Assembly (NCBI GenBank): GCA_002352045.1
Contig: DEHT01000031.1
Coordinates: 1 to 14,346, forward strand
Source: Chitinophagaceae bacterium UBA2793
GTDB lineage: Bacteria > Bacteroidota > Bacteroidia > Chitinophagales > Chitinophagaceae
Direction of reading: 5' to 3'
DNA length: 14,346 nucleotides
Below, one piece after another: positions 1-7,358 of the stretch (the stretch's first letter is position 1; each line of letters begins with the position of its first letter). The notes below the pieces were generated by a model. It made no database searches. It was not told where the DNA came from and worked only from the letters and a program-made list of their open reading frames with translations. A program made the translations under genes and the position numbers.

Positions 1-67
1 TTTGCAATAGCATGGCTGACGGAATAAACTTCGGCTGCAAATCATTGTTCAGCTTTTGATCGGGTAG

Positions 68-167
68 GACGTGCATCGTAGAAACATTTGTACAAGGTTC
101 AACATTTGTCCTTCGTATGAACAGTAGTGCTAAAAATCCCCCACCTGCTGCAAGCCGCAAACCGTAC
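68..167. repeat. Degenerate intergenic repeat, copy A
   Basis: No gene is visible in 1-310. This segment shares an ordered set of blocks with 2140-2248: a GACGTGCATCG-like block, TTTGTAC, then TCGTAT.AACAGTAGTGCT, an A-rich run ending in CCC, and CAAGC.GCAAA. Over the 28 bases starting at 113 and 2187 only three differ, and the following 21/20 bases align with one gap. The copies differ elsewhere, so this looks like a family of old dispersed intergenic elements and not a recent duplication. Read on the minus strand, it gives short open stretches that are unlikely to be genes. Its function is unknown. Confidence 0.6.
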
Positions 168-170
168 GAC

Positions 171-189
171 ACTCCATCTTTGGTGGAGT
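171..189. other. Small hairpin, possible terminator or part of repeat A
   Basis: ACTCCA (171-176) and TGGAGT (184-189) form a six-pair stem with a seven-base loop, followed by TTTTG on the plus strand. It lies just after repeat copy A and about 120 bases before the OmpA gene. It could end a transcript entering from the left, or be a structural part of the repeat. The T-run is short for a good intrinsic terminator. Confidence 0.35.
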
Positions 190-310
190 TTTGTAAGCCC
201 CCCAGAACGTAAACGTCAGGGCCCCTGCATCCAAAACAAATGTTGTTCAATGCGGTATTGGTTCAAGCGACTACTTTAAAAAGAAATATTAATTATAAAT
301 TAAAAACCAA

Positions 311-1159
311 ATGAGAAAATCTATTTTAAGAGCTACGACAATTGCAGTTTTGACCTTGGCCGTAAATTTTTCGTTTGCACAAGATGCAGAAAATTGCAAA
401 GACCATTCATTGATGAATAGAATGCCGGGGTTTTATTTGTATAAGTGTGAAGAAGCCTTTGCTGAATTCGATATTATGATTGGGATTGAAAAAACGGAAC
501 AGGTAGAGGGTATGGTTTACAATTATGAATACTATATCAGCGATGGAGCTAAAGTGCCAAGTAGGTTACAGGTTTTAAAAAATTATCAAAATGCCATCTT
601 ACAAAATAATGGAGAGACGATATACTTCAAAAGTAAAGATTCGGGTGAAGGACAAACAGGAGCTACTTTTCGCATGAAAAGCGGGAAGGACATCTATTGG
701 TTGACCTTTACCTATTTTAATGGAAGTGAATTACAATGCGACGGATACCATATAAGTGTTATAAAGGTTGAGGGAATGAAACAGGAGGTTACCGCCAACG
801 AAATGTTTGAAAAAGTGAATACAGGAAATTTGCTTGCTCTCTATATCAACTTCGACTTAGGAAAATCAACCATCAAAAGTGAGTCGCAAAACATTATTGA
901 TGAACTTTATACAATGTTGAAAGACAACCCAACGTTAAAAATTACAATTGAAGGACATACCGATAATATTGGTAACCCGGCTTCCAATAAAACACTTTCA
1001 GAACAACGTGCTGCAAGTGTAAAAGCAGCATTGGCAAGCAAAGGAATTGCGCCAGACAGAATTAAAACCACAGGGTACGGACAAGAAAAGCCTATTGCCG
1101 ACAACTCAACAGAAGAAGGTAAAGCGAAAAACCGGCGTGTTGAAATTAAGAAACAGTAG
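311..1159 (+). CDS. OmpA-family outer-membrane/peptidoglycan-linking protein
   Basis: The 282-residue protein begins with a signal peptide (about residues 1-23, ending SFAQ), so it is exported. Residues about 25-165 form an N-terminal domain with the pattern PSRLQ..KNYQNAI, seen in a known group of OmpA-like proteins. Residues about 172-282 are a complete OmpA C-terminal domain: INFDLGKSTIKSES, then IEGHTDNIG, LSEQRAASV, GYGQEKPIA and KNRRVEI. By position, Asp218 and Arg233 match the pair that holds diaminopimelate in peptidoglycan-binding OmpA domains. The likely role is tethering the outer membrane to the cell wall; no beta-barrel segment is evident in the N-terminal part. The stop TAG is followed directly by TAA. 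No same-strand gene is close enough to call an operon, and repeat-like DNA lies on both sides. Confidence 0.9.
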   Translation: MRKSILRATTIAVLTLAVNFSFAQDAENCKDHSLMNRMPGFYLYKCEEAFAEFDIMIGIEKTEQVEGMVYNYEYYISDGAKVPSRLQVLKNYQNAILQNNGETIYFKSKDSGEGQTGATFRMKSGKDIYWLTFTYFNGSELQCDGYHISVIKVEGMKQEVTANEMFEKVNTGNLLALYINFDLGKSTIKSESQNIIDELYTMLKDNPTLKITIEGHTDNIGNPASNKTLSEQRAASVKAALASKGIAPDRIKTTGYGQEKPIADNSTEEGKAKNRRVEIKKQ

Positions 1160-1172
1160 TAACACTACCCAG

Positions 1173-1360
1173 CTAACAGCGCATTGGCTATAGCAAGGGC
1201 AACGTGCAAAACATCAGCTATACTTCGTTATCAGCTTCGGCCTGGCGGTAATAATTTAGCTTTTGTACTTATCTACCTCTTTAGTAATTCTATTCGACTT
1301 CGGTTCGGACGATTTTCAAATGACGCCTCATCCAAGCCGTATACCGCTAAGTGTAACCCA
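1173..1360. repeat. Possible third, diverged intergenic repeat with long imperfect hairpin ends
   Basis: The gap between the OmpA gene and the csaA remnant holds no convincing gene. Its left end has AGCG (1178-1181) and GGCT (1186-1189); its right end has AGCC (1335-1338) and CGCT (1345-1348), so the ends can pair as an interrupted long-range stem. Like the 68-167 copy, it has ACGTGCA near the left and CAAGCCG..A.ACCG near the right. The similarity to the other two copies is weak in the middle. It may be a member of the same family or an unrelated structured intergenic element. Confidence 0.35.
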
Positions 1361-1391
1361 ACGGAAGCTATCCCTAACAAAGGAAGAAATA

Positions 1392-1699
1392 ATGAAACAA
1401 ACAGAAACTTAATAAAGTGGGAGGTCTTTTGCTAAAATCGAAATAAGTGTTGGGTCTATTATTGGATCAGAAATATTTACGGAAATTAGAAAACCTGCTT
1501 ATAAAATAGTAGTTGATTTTGGAGATTTCGGCATCCGAAAAAACTTATTGGAAAACAAAAAAATGCTCTTGTAAATTTTCTATCTAAACAAATTGCAAAC
1601 ATTTAAAGCGAGTGCTTAATTATTGGTGCAGTAAATGCTGATGAAGTAACATTTCTCTCAACAAAAAAGAAAGTAAAAAACGAATTAAAAGTAGGATAA
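1392..1699 (+). pseudogene. csaA: Degenerate CsaA-like tRNA-binding protein gene
   Basis: Translation in shifting frames gives a recognisable CsaA-type tRNA-binding (OB-fold) protein. A possible start is ATG 1392. Two TAA codons (1410, 1413) interrupt frame 1392, while IKWEVF reads in another frame at 1412-1429. From 1431 the original frame gives AKIEISVGSIIGSEIF, RKPAYKIVVDFGDFGIRK. The next family segment (the SAQIT region before the second half) is missing. From 1562 a new frame gives ALVNFLSKQIANI, an in-frame TAA at 1604, then SECLIIGAVNADEV and a normal-looking end KNELKVG with TAA at 1697. This means at least two compensating indels, one internal deletion with a frameshift, and one nonsense codon. 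Intact CsaA proteins are about 110 residues, and the remnant spans most of that. The intact family acts as a tRNA-binding or export-related chaperone; this copy cannot encode a working one. The next gene begins six bases after its old stop. Confidence 0.85.
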
Positions 1700-1704
1700 C
1701 AGAA

Positions 1705-2106
1705 TTGAAGCACATACAACTCATAGAAACGATACTTTACGTAAATGATCAACAAAAAAGTGCGGTCTTTTACACAAAATTATTCCGACAAAATCCTGAC
1801 TTGAATGTTACAGGAATGACAGAATTTAAACTTGCCGAAAACTGTAAATTGGGACTAATGCCAAACAAAGGAATTGCAAAAATACTTTTGGACAAAACTC
1901 CACATCCTGACCAAGGAAACGGAATACCAAGATGTGAACTTTATTTATACGTTGAAAACATCGAACTCGAATTTGAAAATGCAATGAAAATTGGAGCGAA
2001 ACTAATAAGTGAAATTAAAAACCAGGATTGGGGCGACAAAGTTTGCTATTTTGCAGACATTGACGGACACATAATTGCATTTGCTGAAAAACTGAATGAT
2101 AAATAA
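1705..2106 (+). CDS. VOC-superfamily (glyoxalase/bleomycin-resistance-like) protein
   Basis: The 133-residue protein has the paired beta-alpha-beta-beta-beta layout of a single vicinal-oxygen-chelate unit. The first half starts IETILYVNDQQKSAVFYTKLF and the second CELYLYVENIELEFENAM, ending with YFADIDGHIIAFAEKL, a typical VOC C-terminal strand. It lacks a signal peptide and is probably cytoplasmic. Sub-family function (lyase, dioxygenase, antibiotic binding) cannot be assigned; a full set of metal ligands was not identified. The start is TTG at 1705, because the family pattern begins almost at once and no in-frame ATG fits. AGGAT (1693-1697) is a possible ribosome-binding site. The gene follows the csaA remnant by a few bases, suggesting the two once shared a transcript. 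The reading frame itself is intact. Confidence 0.8.
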   Translation: MKHIQLIETILYVNDQQKSAVFYTKLFRQNPDLNVTGMTEFKLAENCKLGLMPNKGIAKILLDKTPHPDQGNGIPRCELYLYVENIELEFENAMKIGAKLISEIKNQDWGDKVCYFADIDGHIIAFAEKLNDK

Positions 2107-2139
2107 AGCTGAAAACAAGTAGTTTGAACCCAAGCGGCT

Positions 2140-2248
2140 GAGCGTTGCACCGTTTGTACATTTGTGCTAAGCTTAAGCTGTGGTTCTCGTATCAACAGTA
2201 GTGCTGAAAAGCCCTGCCTTCGCCAAGCTGCAAATATGTTTTGCGCCA
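2140..2248. repeat. Degenerate intergenic repeat, copy B
   Basis: This is the partner of copy A at 68-167, in the same orientation. It has GAGCGTTGCACCG, TTTGTAC, TCGTATCAACAGTAGTGCT, GAAAAGCCC and CAAGCTGCAAA in the same order. It begins about 30 bases after the VOC stop codon, and the intervening bases hold nothing recognised. An antisense open frame covers it but is explained by the repeat. Function is unknown. Confidence 0.6.
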
Positions 2249-2298
2249 CCTCACAAACTATAGAGAGAAATCTGAAACATTTTGACAAATTGGAGTAG

Positions 2299-2427
2299 AA
2301 CTTTATTAACACAGTTTATATTAAACTGAAATCCTTTAAGCAAGCCTCTGAATTGCTTATGGTTGACATTTCCAAAATTCAACAACTCAATAAAGATTTA
2401 GGCAACTTGCCGTTTTTTACAGCATAA
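2299..2427 (+). pseudogene. Short ORF remnant, possibly a LysM/lytic-transglycosylase-like fragment
   Basis: An open stretch of 42 codons runs from after TAG 2296 to TAA 2425. It includes IKLKSFKQASELL and VDISKIQQLNKDLGNLP. The pattern of a hydrophobic helix, a V/I-D-I-x-x-I/L step, an LN pair and a terminal LP recalls the LysM-like segment after the catalytic domain of Bacteroidota MltD-type transglycosylases. No catalytic domain is present upstream, and the only internal ATG is late. It may be the tail of a lost gene or a chance open frame. The remaining gap (2428-2532) is AT-rich with only a possible promoter. Confidence 0.25.
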
Positions 2428-2461
2428 ATAATCAATTTTTTAATTAACTTCAACTGCTTAA

Positions 2462-2493
2462 TTTATACCCCGGCAATTTCACTGATATATTTA
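2462..2493 (+). promoter_or_regulatory. Possible Bacteroidota promoter for the TPR lipoprotein gene
   Basis: TTTA (2462-2465) lies 20 bases before TATATTTA (2486-2493), close to the Bacteroidota TTTG / TAnnTTTG pattern with the last G replaced by A. It is 40 bases upstream of ATG 2533. In AT-rich DNA such a match can arise by chance. Confidence 0.3.
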
Positions 2494-2532
2494 TAATACA
2501 TTCATCACAAAGCCTAAAATTTATGGGCCAAA

Positions 2533-4266
2533 ATGTACCAGGTTGTTATGAATCTTAATATCATTCTATCATTGTCTTTTCTCTTTTTATTTGGATGTAA
2601 AAACTCAGGCAAAAAGCAGGTAAAAGATGTAGCATCCGCTAAAATATTGTGTACGCCTGTTACTACCGATAAGGAATGGTACAAAGGAAATAATAAAGCA
2701 CCCTTGTTTGAAGGGCTTGGCGATTTGCATTTTCCTATATCAACCAACAATTCCTTAGTACAGCGGTATTTTGATCAGGCACTTTTATTGGCCTATGGTT
2801 TTAATCATGCGGAAGCTGCCCGGTCATTTTTTTATGCGGGCAAGCTTGACTCTACTTGCGCTATGGCATTTTGGGGTTATGCTTATGTACTTGGGCCCAA
2901 CTATAATGGCGGCATGGAAAACGATCATTATGAACGAGCCTATGAGGCCATTCAAAAAGCAATTTTACTTTCAAGAACCAATGCAACGGAAAAAGAAAAA
3001 GGGCTCATTCAGGCGCTTGCATATAGATATGTGAAAGAACCGGTTAAAGATCGCAGCTCACTGGATTCTGCTTATGCAGAGGCTATGAAATTACTGTATC
3101 AAAAATTTCCCAATGATGCGGATGTAGCAACACTGTATGCCGAATCGTTAATGAACCTGCACCCTTGGGATTTACAGGACAAAGCCGGGCAAGATAAAGA
3201 ATGGACTCCTGAAATTATTTCACTTTTAGAAAATATCATTGCCACTCACCAAAAACATCCCGGTGCACATCATTTTTACATTCATGCCGTGGAAGCATCC
3301 AATTCGGCAGGCAGAGCGTTGAAGAGTGCTGCATTGTTCGATGATGATTTGGTTCCCAACGCCGGTCATTTGGTACACATGCCATCACATATCTATATCA
3401 GAACCGGAGATTATCATAAAGGGTCTTTGGCCAATTTGCGTTCAATAAAAGTAGATAGTGCGTATATAACCTCTTGTAGTGCACAGGGTGTATATCCGTT
3501 GGCCTATTATCCGCACAATCAACATTTTTTGGCAGCCACTGCCACCTTAGAAGGTAATAGTAAATGGGCACTTTATGCTGCGGAAGCTTTACACAAAAAT
3601 GTGAATGTGCAACTGATGAAAGAACCGGGATGGGGAACTATTCAACATTACTACAGTATTCCTTATTATGTGTATGTAAAATTTGGCAAATGGGATAAAA
3701 TACTGGAAATAGAAAACCAACATGCCGAATTGCAATATCCTTCGGCAATTTTGCATTATGCAAAAGGGATGGCTTACCTGGGCAAAAAAAATATTACTGA
3801 TGCTAAAAAAGAACTCTATGAACTGGAAAAAATTGCTTCACTGGAATCGCTAAAAGAAATTACCATCTGGGAAATTAATTCGGTGTACGAGCTTGTTCAA
3901 ATTGCCGGTAAAGTACTAAAAGCCGAAATACTTTCGCAAGAAAAAAAATTTGCACAAAGCATTGCTTTATTAATGGAAGCCATTGCTATTGAAGACGCTT
4001 TAAACTATAATGAGCCACCGGATTGGTTTTTCTCAGTAAGGCATCATTTAGGGGCAATACAATTACGTTCGGGACTACAGCAGGAAGCAATCAAAACTTA
4101 CACTCAGGATTTAAAAAATTATCCAAAAAATGGTTGGGCTTTAAAAGGACTTAGTGTTGCATATTCAAAATTGGGAGATATGGTTAAGCATCAGGAAATA
4201 GATGCCCGGTTTAATGAAGCATGGAAGACCGCTGACATAAAAATAAAATCATCTGTTGTTGAATAA
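2533..4266 (+). CDS. TPR-repeat lipoprotein of unknown function
   Basis: The 577-residue protein (from ATG 2533) has a lipoprotein signal ending L-F-G-C with Cys22. An in-frame ATG at 2548 gives a tidier 16-residue signal (MNLNIILSLSF...) and may be the true start. The mature part is helical and repeat-like. Residues about 72-123 (RYFDQALLLAYGFNHAEAARSF to WGYAYVLGPN) and about 242-296 carry the hallmark of a widespread TPR family: HPGAHHFYIHAVEAS followed by AGHLVHMPSHIYIRTGDY. Typical TPR helices recur up to the C-terminus (about 515-560). The protein should sit in the periplasm or outer membrane, anchored by lipid. The dense conserved histidines are unusual for a plain scaffold and might bind metal or a ligand, but no activity is known to me. 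It appears monocistronic and converges on proC. Confidence 0.8.
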   Translation: MYQVVMNLNIILSLSFLFLFGCKNSGKKQVKDVASAKILCTPVTTDKEWYKGNNKAPLFEGLGDLHFPISTNNSLVQRYFDQALLLAYGFNHAEAARSFFYAGKLDSTCAMAFWGYAYVLGPNYNGGMENDHYERAYEAIQKAILLSRTNATEKEKGLIQALAYRYVKEPVKDRSSLDSAYAEAMKLLYQKFPNDADVATLYAESLMNLHPWDLQDKAGQDKEWTPEIISLLENIIATHQKHPGAHHFYIHAVEASNSAGRALKSAALFDDDLVPNAGHLVHMPSHIYIRTGDYHKGSLANLRSIKVDSAYITSCSAQGVYPLAYYPHNQHFLAATATLEGNSKWALYAAEALHKNVNVQLMKEPGWGTIQHYYSIPYYVYVKFGKWDKILEIENQHAELQYPSAILHYAKGMAYLGKKNITDAKKELYELEKIASLESLKEITIWEINSVYELVQIAGKVLKAEILSQEKKFAQSIALLMEAIAIEDALNYNEPPDWFFSVRHHLGAIQLRSGLQQEAIKTYTQDLKNYPKNGWALKGLSVAYSKLGDMVKHQEIDARFNEAWKTADIKIKSSVVE

Positions 4267-4363
4267 GCAGCCAAATTCTTTGCGTAATCAAATTGAAAAT
4301 TTATTTGTTGAAGCTAATTGCGTTCTTGGGTGATTTCTTCTAACAGATCCTTCCTACTTATTG

Positions 4364-5167
4364 TTAGCTGATTTTATTATAACTCGCTACAATTCCCTTT
4401 ATCAACGAAGAGCTGAAACCCTGGTGTTCCATTTCGTTTAAGCCTGCAATGGTGCAGCCTTTGGGTGTAGTTACTTTATCTATTTCCTGTTCGGGATGAG
4501 TGTGAGTGGTGAGCAATAATTCGGCGGCTCCTTTTACTGTTTGTGCAGCAATAAGACTGGCAGTTGGCGCATCAAAACCTATTTCAATTCCACCCTGAAT
4601 ATTGGCTCTTATGTAGCGCATGGCATAAGCAGTACCACAGGCGCCTAATACCGTTGCAGCGTTCATCAATTTTTCATCTATGATAGCAATTTTCCCCAAC
4701 TGGTTAAAAATATCATTCACATATTTTTTATCATCTTCGGTAGTGCCGTGGCTGCTAATGCAGGTAATGCTTTGCTGAATGGCAATTGCCGTATTGGGCA
4801 TAGCCCTGAACATAGGTATATTTTTTTTCACTACCGATTTCATATCTTCTAAGCTCACGCCGGTAACAACTGATATCAGCAAATGTTTTTCCGAAAGGGC
4901 AGGGGCTATCAATTCCAATACTTCCTTTATTTGAAATGGTTTGATGGCCAAAATAATGGTATCGCTGTTTTTAACGGCATCCAAATTATCGGTACTAATT
5001 TTTACGCCAATAGCTTCCAAACCCACCAATGTATTGGTATTGCGCTTTGTAACGGTAATTTGCTGAGCAGGAATAAATTCACTTTTTATAAGCCCGAGTG
5101 CTATCGCTGTACCCAGGTTTCCTCCTCCAATAATGGCTATTTTTTTAATGTTAGTTTTGTAGTCCAT
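4364..5167 (-). CDS. proC: Pyrroline-5-carboxylate reductase
   Basis: This 267-residue cytoplasmic enzyme reduces 1-pyrroline-5-carboxylate to L-proline with NAD(P)H, the last step of proline synthesis. The N-terminus has a Rossmann motif, IAIIGGGNLGTAIALGL (glycines about 14-19). ILAIKPFQIKEVL (about 72-84) and FRAMPNTAIAI (about 120-130) are typical family segments. The C-terminal signature VTTPKGCTIAGLNEME (about 232-247) carries the conserved threonine of the dimer/substrate-binding helix. Length is normal for ProC. It starts 73 bases after the ABC-F stop codon on the same strand, and that gap has no obvious TAnnTTTG site, so co-transcription from the ABC-F promoter is likely. The other genes of proline synthesis (proA, proB) are not in the window. 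Confidence 0.95.
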   Translation of the reverse strand: MDYKTNIKKIAIIGGGNLGTAIALGLIKSEFIPAQQITVTKRNTNTLVGLEAIGVKISTDNLDAVKNSDTIILAIKPFQIKEVLELIAPALSEKHLLISVVTGVSLEDMKSVVKKNIPMFRAMPNTAIAIQQSITCISSHGTTEDDKKYVNDIFNQLGKIAIIDEKLMNAATVLGACGTAYAMRYIRANIQGGIEIGFDAPTASLIAAQTVKGAAELLLTTHTHPEQEIDKVTTPKGCTIAGLNEMEHQGFSSSLIKGIVASYNKIS

Positions 5168-5240
5168 AGATGATGGGTTTTGTATATCAAGAGGTGATTT
5201 TTCTTTGTTAGATTAAAACTGCTTTTAAAACTCTGCTTGC

Positions 5241-7175
5241 TCAACTTTCTAATTCCATTATTTTTTCAAACAATTCTTCATACTCCATATTTGCATCGGC
5301 CAATTCTTTTGCTGCTTTATTGTAATCGTTTTCTGCCTGTACAAATTTTTGTTTATCGCTGTAAATTTCAGGGTTGGCCAGGGCGGTTTCTAACTTTGTT
5401 TTAGAAGCAGTGAGCTTTTCAACTTTTTCTTCGAGGGTTTTAAAACGTGTTTTCAATTTTTGCAAATCTTTTTTTGCATCATTGCCGGGATGGTTAACAG
5501 GTTTTTCCTGCTTTTTTTCAACGGGTTTTTCTACAGAGGGCTTGGGTGCTGTTGCTTTATTGGCTAATGCTTCTTTGGCTTTGCGTTCTTTCCAGTCAAC
5601 CCATTCGGTATAGGTTCCTTTAAACTCTTTAATTTGGTGGTCTTCTATTTCCCATATTTTATTAGCGATACGGCTAATAAAGAAACGGTCGTGGCTTACC
5701 AATATCAGGCTGCCTTCATATTTATTCAAAGCTTCTACCAATAGGTCAACCGAATGTATGTCTAAGTGGTTGGTAGGTTCATCGAGCATTAAAAAATTGG
5801 CCTTACTCACCATGGTTTTTGCCAGTGCTACTCTTGCTTTTTCACCCCCACTTAATACTTTTATTTTTTTCTCAACGGTATCGCCACTAAATAAAAAGGC
5901 GCCTAAAATACTTCGCAGTTCCAGATCGTTTTTACCACTTCGGGCTTCCTTCATTTCTTCTAAAATATCATTGTTGAGATTGAGTGCCTCTAATTGGTGC
6001 TGTGCATAAAATGATTCGGTTACATTATAGCCCCATTCTCTTTCGCCTTCAAAAGATTCTACACCTGCAATAATGCGGAGCATGGTTGATTTACCTTTAC
6101 CATTAGCACCAATCAATGCAATTTTATCGCCACGGTCTATTTCGGCAGCAGTATCTTTTACAATTTCTACATCCTTAAAACTTTTAGTGATATGCTTTAA
6201 GGTGCAAATGATTTTTCCCGGTTGTCGTTCTACGGCAAAGTTTATTTTAATATTGGGCCTTTCTATTTCTACATCTTCAATTCTATCGAGTTTGTCTAAT
6301 CGCTTCACAATACTTTGTGCCTGTGCAGCTTTGCTGGCCTTGGCTTTAAAGCGTTCTACAAATCGTTCCTGCTGGCGAATATAATCCTGCTGATTTTCAA
6401 ATGCCTTTTTTTGCATATCAACTCGCAATGCTTTTTCTTGCTCGTAGTAAGAATAGTTGCCGGTGTAAAAATGCAATTGTTGCTGATAGAGTTCAACAAT
6501 TTTGGTAACCATTCTGTCTAAAAAGAAACGGTCGTGGCTCACTATTACAACTGCTCCGGGATAGTGTTGCAAATATTTTTCTAACCATTCAATACTGGGC
6601 AAATCCAAGTGGTTGGTAGGTTCATCGAGCAAGAGTACATCCGGATTTTGCAAAATCATTTTGGCTAATAGCACTCTCATGCGCCATCCACCACTAAAAT
6701 TTTTATATGGCTTACTCAACTCTGCATTGCTAAAGCCAAGACCCTGCAAAATTTCTTCGGTACGGTGATGAATGCTGTAGCCATCTAATACATCCATTTC
6801 GGCCAGTTTTTCAGAATATTCCATGGCCAGGTCTTCATCGCCGGTTTTTTCCAACTCCAATGCAATTTCATCCAATTCTTTTTCAAGTTGCTTTACTCTT
6901 TCAAAAGCACCTAAGGCCACTTCTAAAATAGAATCTTCGGTATCAAAGCCTAATAAATCCTGGTGAAGAAAACCAATAGTTGTTTCTCTGCCTTTTTCCA
7001 CGGTTCCTTTGGAGGGTGAGTATTGCCCGGTTAAAACTTTGAACAAAGTAGATTTACCGGTGCCATTGTAGCCAATTAGCCCAATACGTTCGTTGGGTTG
7101 AATGTGCCAGGTGGCATCTTCAACAATGGTTCTTGCTCCAAATTCAAATGTAACGTTTTGCAGGCCTAATAACAT
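5241..7175 (-). CDS. ABC-F family ribosome-associated ATPase
   Basis: The 644-residue protein has two ABC ATPase domains and no membrane segment. Domain 1 shows Walker A GYNGTGKST (35-43), signature FSGGWRMRVLLAK (160-172), Walker B LLLDEPTNHLD (181-191) and SHDRFF. Domain 2 shows GANGKGKST (356-364), LSGGEKARVALAK (441-453), LMLDEPTNHLD (462-472) and SHDRFF. A charged interdomain linker (about 245-305) matches the ABC-F P-site-tRNA interaction motif region. After a Lys/Pro/Ala-rich spacer (about 535-565), a charged coiled coil (about 566-644) ends the protein, as in Uup-like members. ABC-F proteins act on stalled or drug-bound ribosomes; which subfamily this is (Uup, YheS-like or other) cannot be settled here, and there is no specific sign of antibiotic resistance. 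It is first in a probable two-gene unit with proC. Confidence 0.93.
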   Translation of the reverse strand: MLLGLQNVTFEFGARTIVEDATWHIQPNERIGLIGYNGTGKSTLFKVLTGQYSPSKGTVEKGRETTIGFLHQDLLGFDTEDSILEVALGAFERVKQLEKELDEIALELEKTGDEDLAMEYSEKLAEMDVLDGYSIHHRTEEILQGLGFSNAELSKPYKNFSGGWRMRVLLAKMILQNPDVLLLDEPTNHLDLPSIEWLEKYLQHYPGAVVIVSHDRFFLDRMVTKIVELYQQQLHFYTGNYSYYEQEKALRVDMQKKAFENQQDYIRQQERFVERFKAKASKAAQAQSIVKRLDKLDRIEDVEIERPNIKINFAVERQPGKIICTLKHITKSFKDVEIVKDTAAEIDRGDKIALIGANGKGKSTMLRIIAGVESFEGEREWGYNVTESFYAQHQLEALNLNNDILEEMKEARSGKNDLELRSILGAFLFSGDTVEKKIKVLSGGEKARVALAKTMVSKANFLMLDEPTNHLDIHSVDLLVEALNKYEGSLILVSHDRFFISRIANKIWEIEDHQIKEFKGTYTEWVDWKERKAKEALANKATAPKPSVEKPVEKKQEKPVNHPGNDAKKDLQKLKTRFKTLEEKVEKLTASKTKLETALANPEIYSDKQKFVQAENDYNKAAKELADANMEYEELFEKIMELES

Positions 7176-7211
7176 GGCAGAAAAATAAATTTATATTTTT
7201 TAAAATGTTTG

Positions 7212-7242
7212 CAAATTTAGCAAAAGCAACTGTGATGCTAAA
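7212..7242 (-). promoter_or_regulatory. Bacteroidota-type promoter for the ABC-F/proC unit
   Basis: On the minus strand, TTTA (7242-7239) is followed after 19 bases by TAAATTTG (7219-7212), an exact match to the -7 consensus TAnnTTTG with a near-consensus -33 box. It lies 36 bases before the ABC-F start codon at 7175. This is the best promoter match in the window. Confidence 0.6.
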
Positions 7243-7314
7243 CAGTTTTTATTGTTGAATGTGATATTTTGTTTGAATATAAGTTTTATTAGGAGGCTTT
7301 CATAACTTAATAAC

Positions 7315-7344
7315 TTTAAAACCACAGCAGTTTCATTATTTTTG
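7315..7344 (+). promoter_or_regulatory. Bacteroidota-type promoter for the DUF3347/TonB-receptor unit
   Basis: TATTTTTG (7337-7344) matches TAnnTTTG exactly. TTTA (7315-7318) sits 18 bases before it as a weak -33 box. ATG 7359 follows after 14 bases, giving a short leader. The site faces away from the ABC-F promoter. Confidence 0.5.
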
Positions 7345-7358
7345 CCCAAAAATTTGGT

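Noticed and set aside
1184..1435. An 83-codon plus-strand open frame between the OmpA gene and the VOC gene
   Set aside because: Most of it lies in the structured intergenic element, and its last residues (IKWEVF) belong to the csaA remnant in one of its shifted frames. It is not a gene of its own.
2046..2312. An 88-codon minus-strand open frame over the end of the VOC gene and repeat B
   Set aside because: It is explained by the repeat. Copy A gives a similar short peptide on the same strand, interrupted by stops, and no family is recognised.
4340..4367. Inverted repeat CTAACA / TGTTAG between the TPR gene and proC as a terminator
   Set aside because: The stem is six pairs with a 16-base loop, overlaps the proC stop codon and lacks a clean T-run, so it is no better than chance.
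5374..6521. Several plus-strand open frames of 68-103 codons opposite the ABC-F gene
   Set aside because: They are antisense to well-supported ABC ATPase domains, have low-complexity composition and show no family motifs.
5241..7175. ABC-F gene as an antibiotic-resistance determinant
   Set aside because: It has the general two-domain form with a Uup-like C-terminal coiled coil and sits beside proC; nothing specific points to a resistance subfamily.
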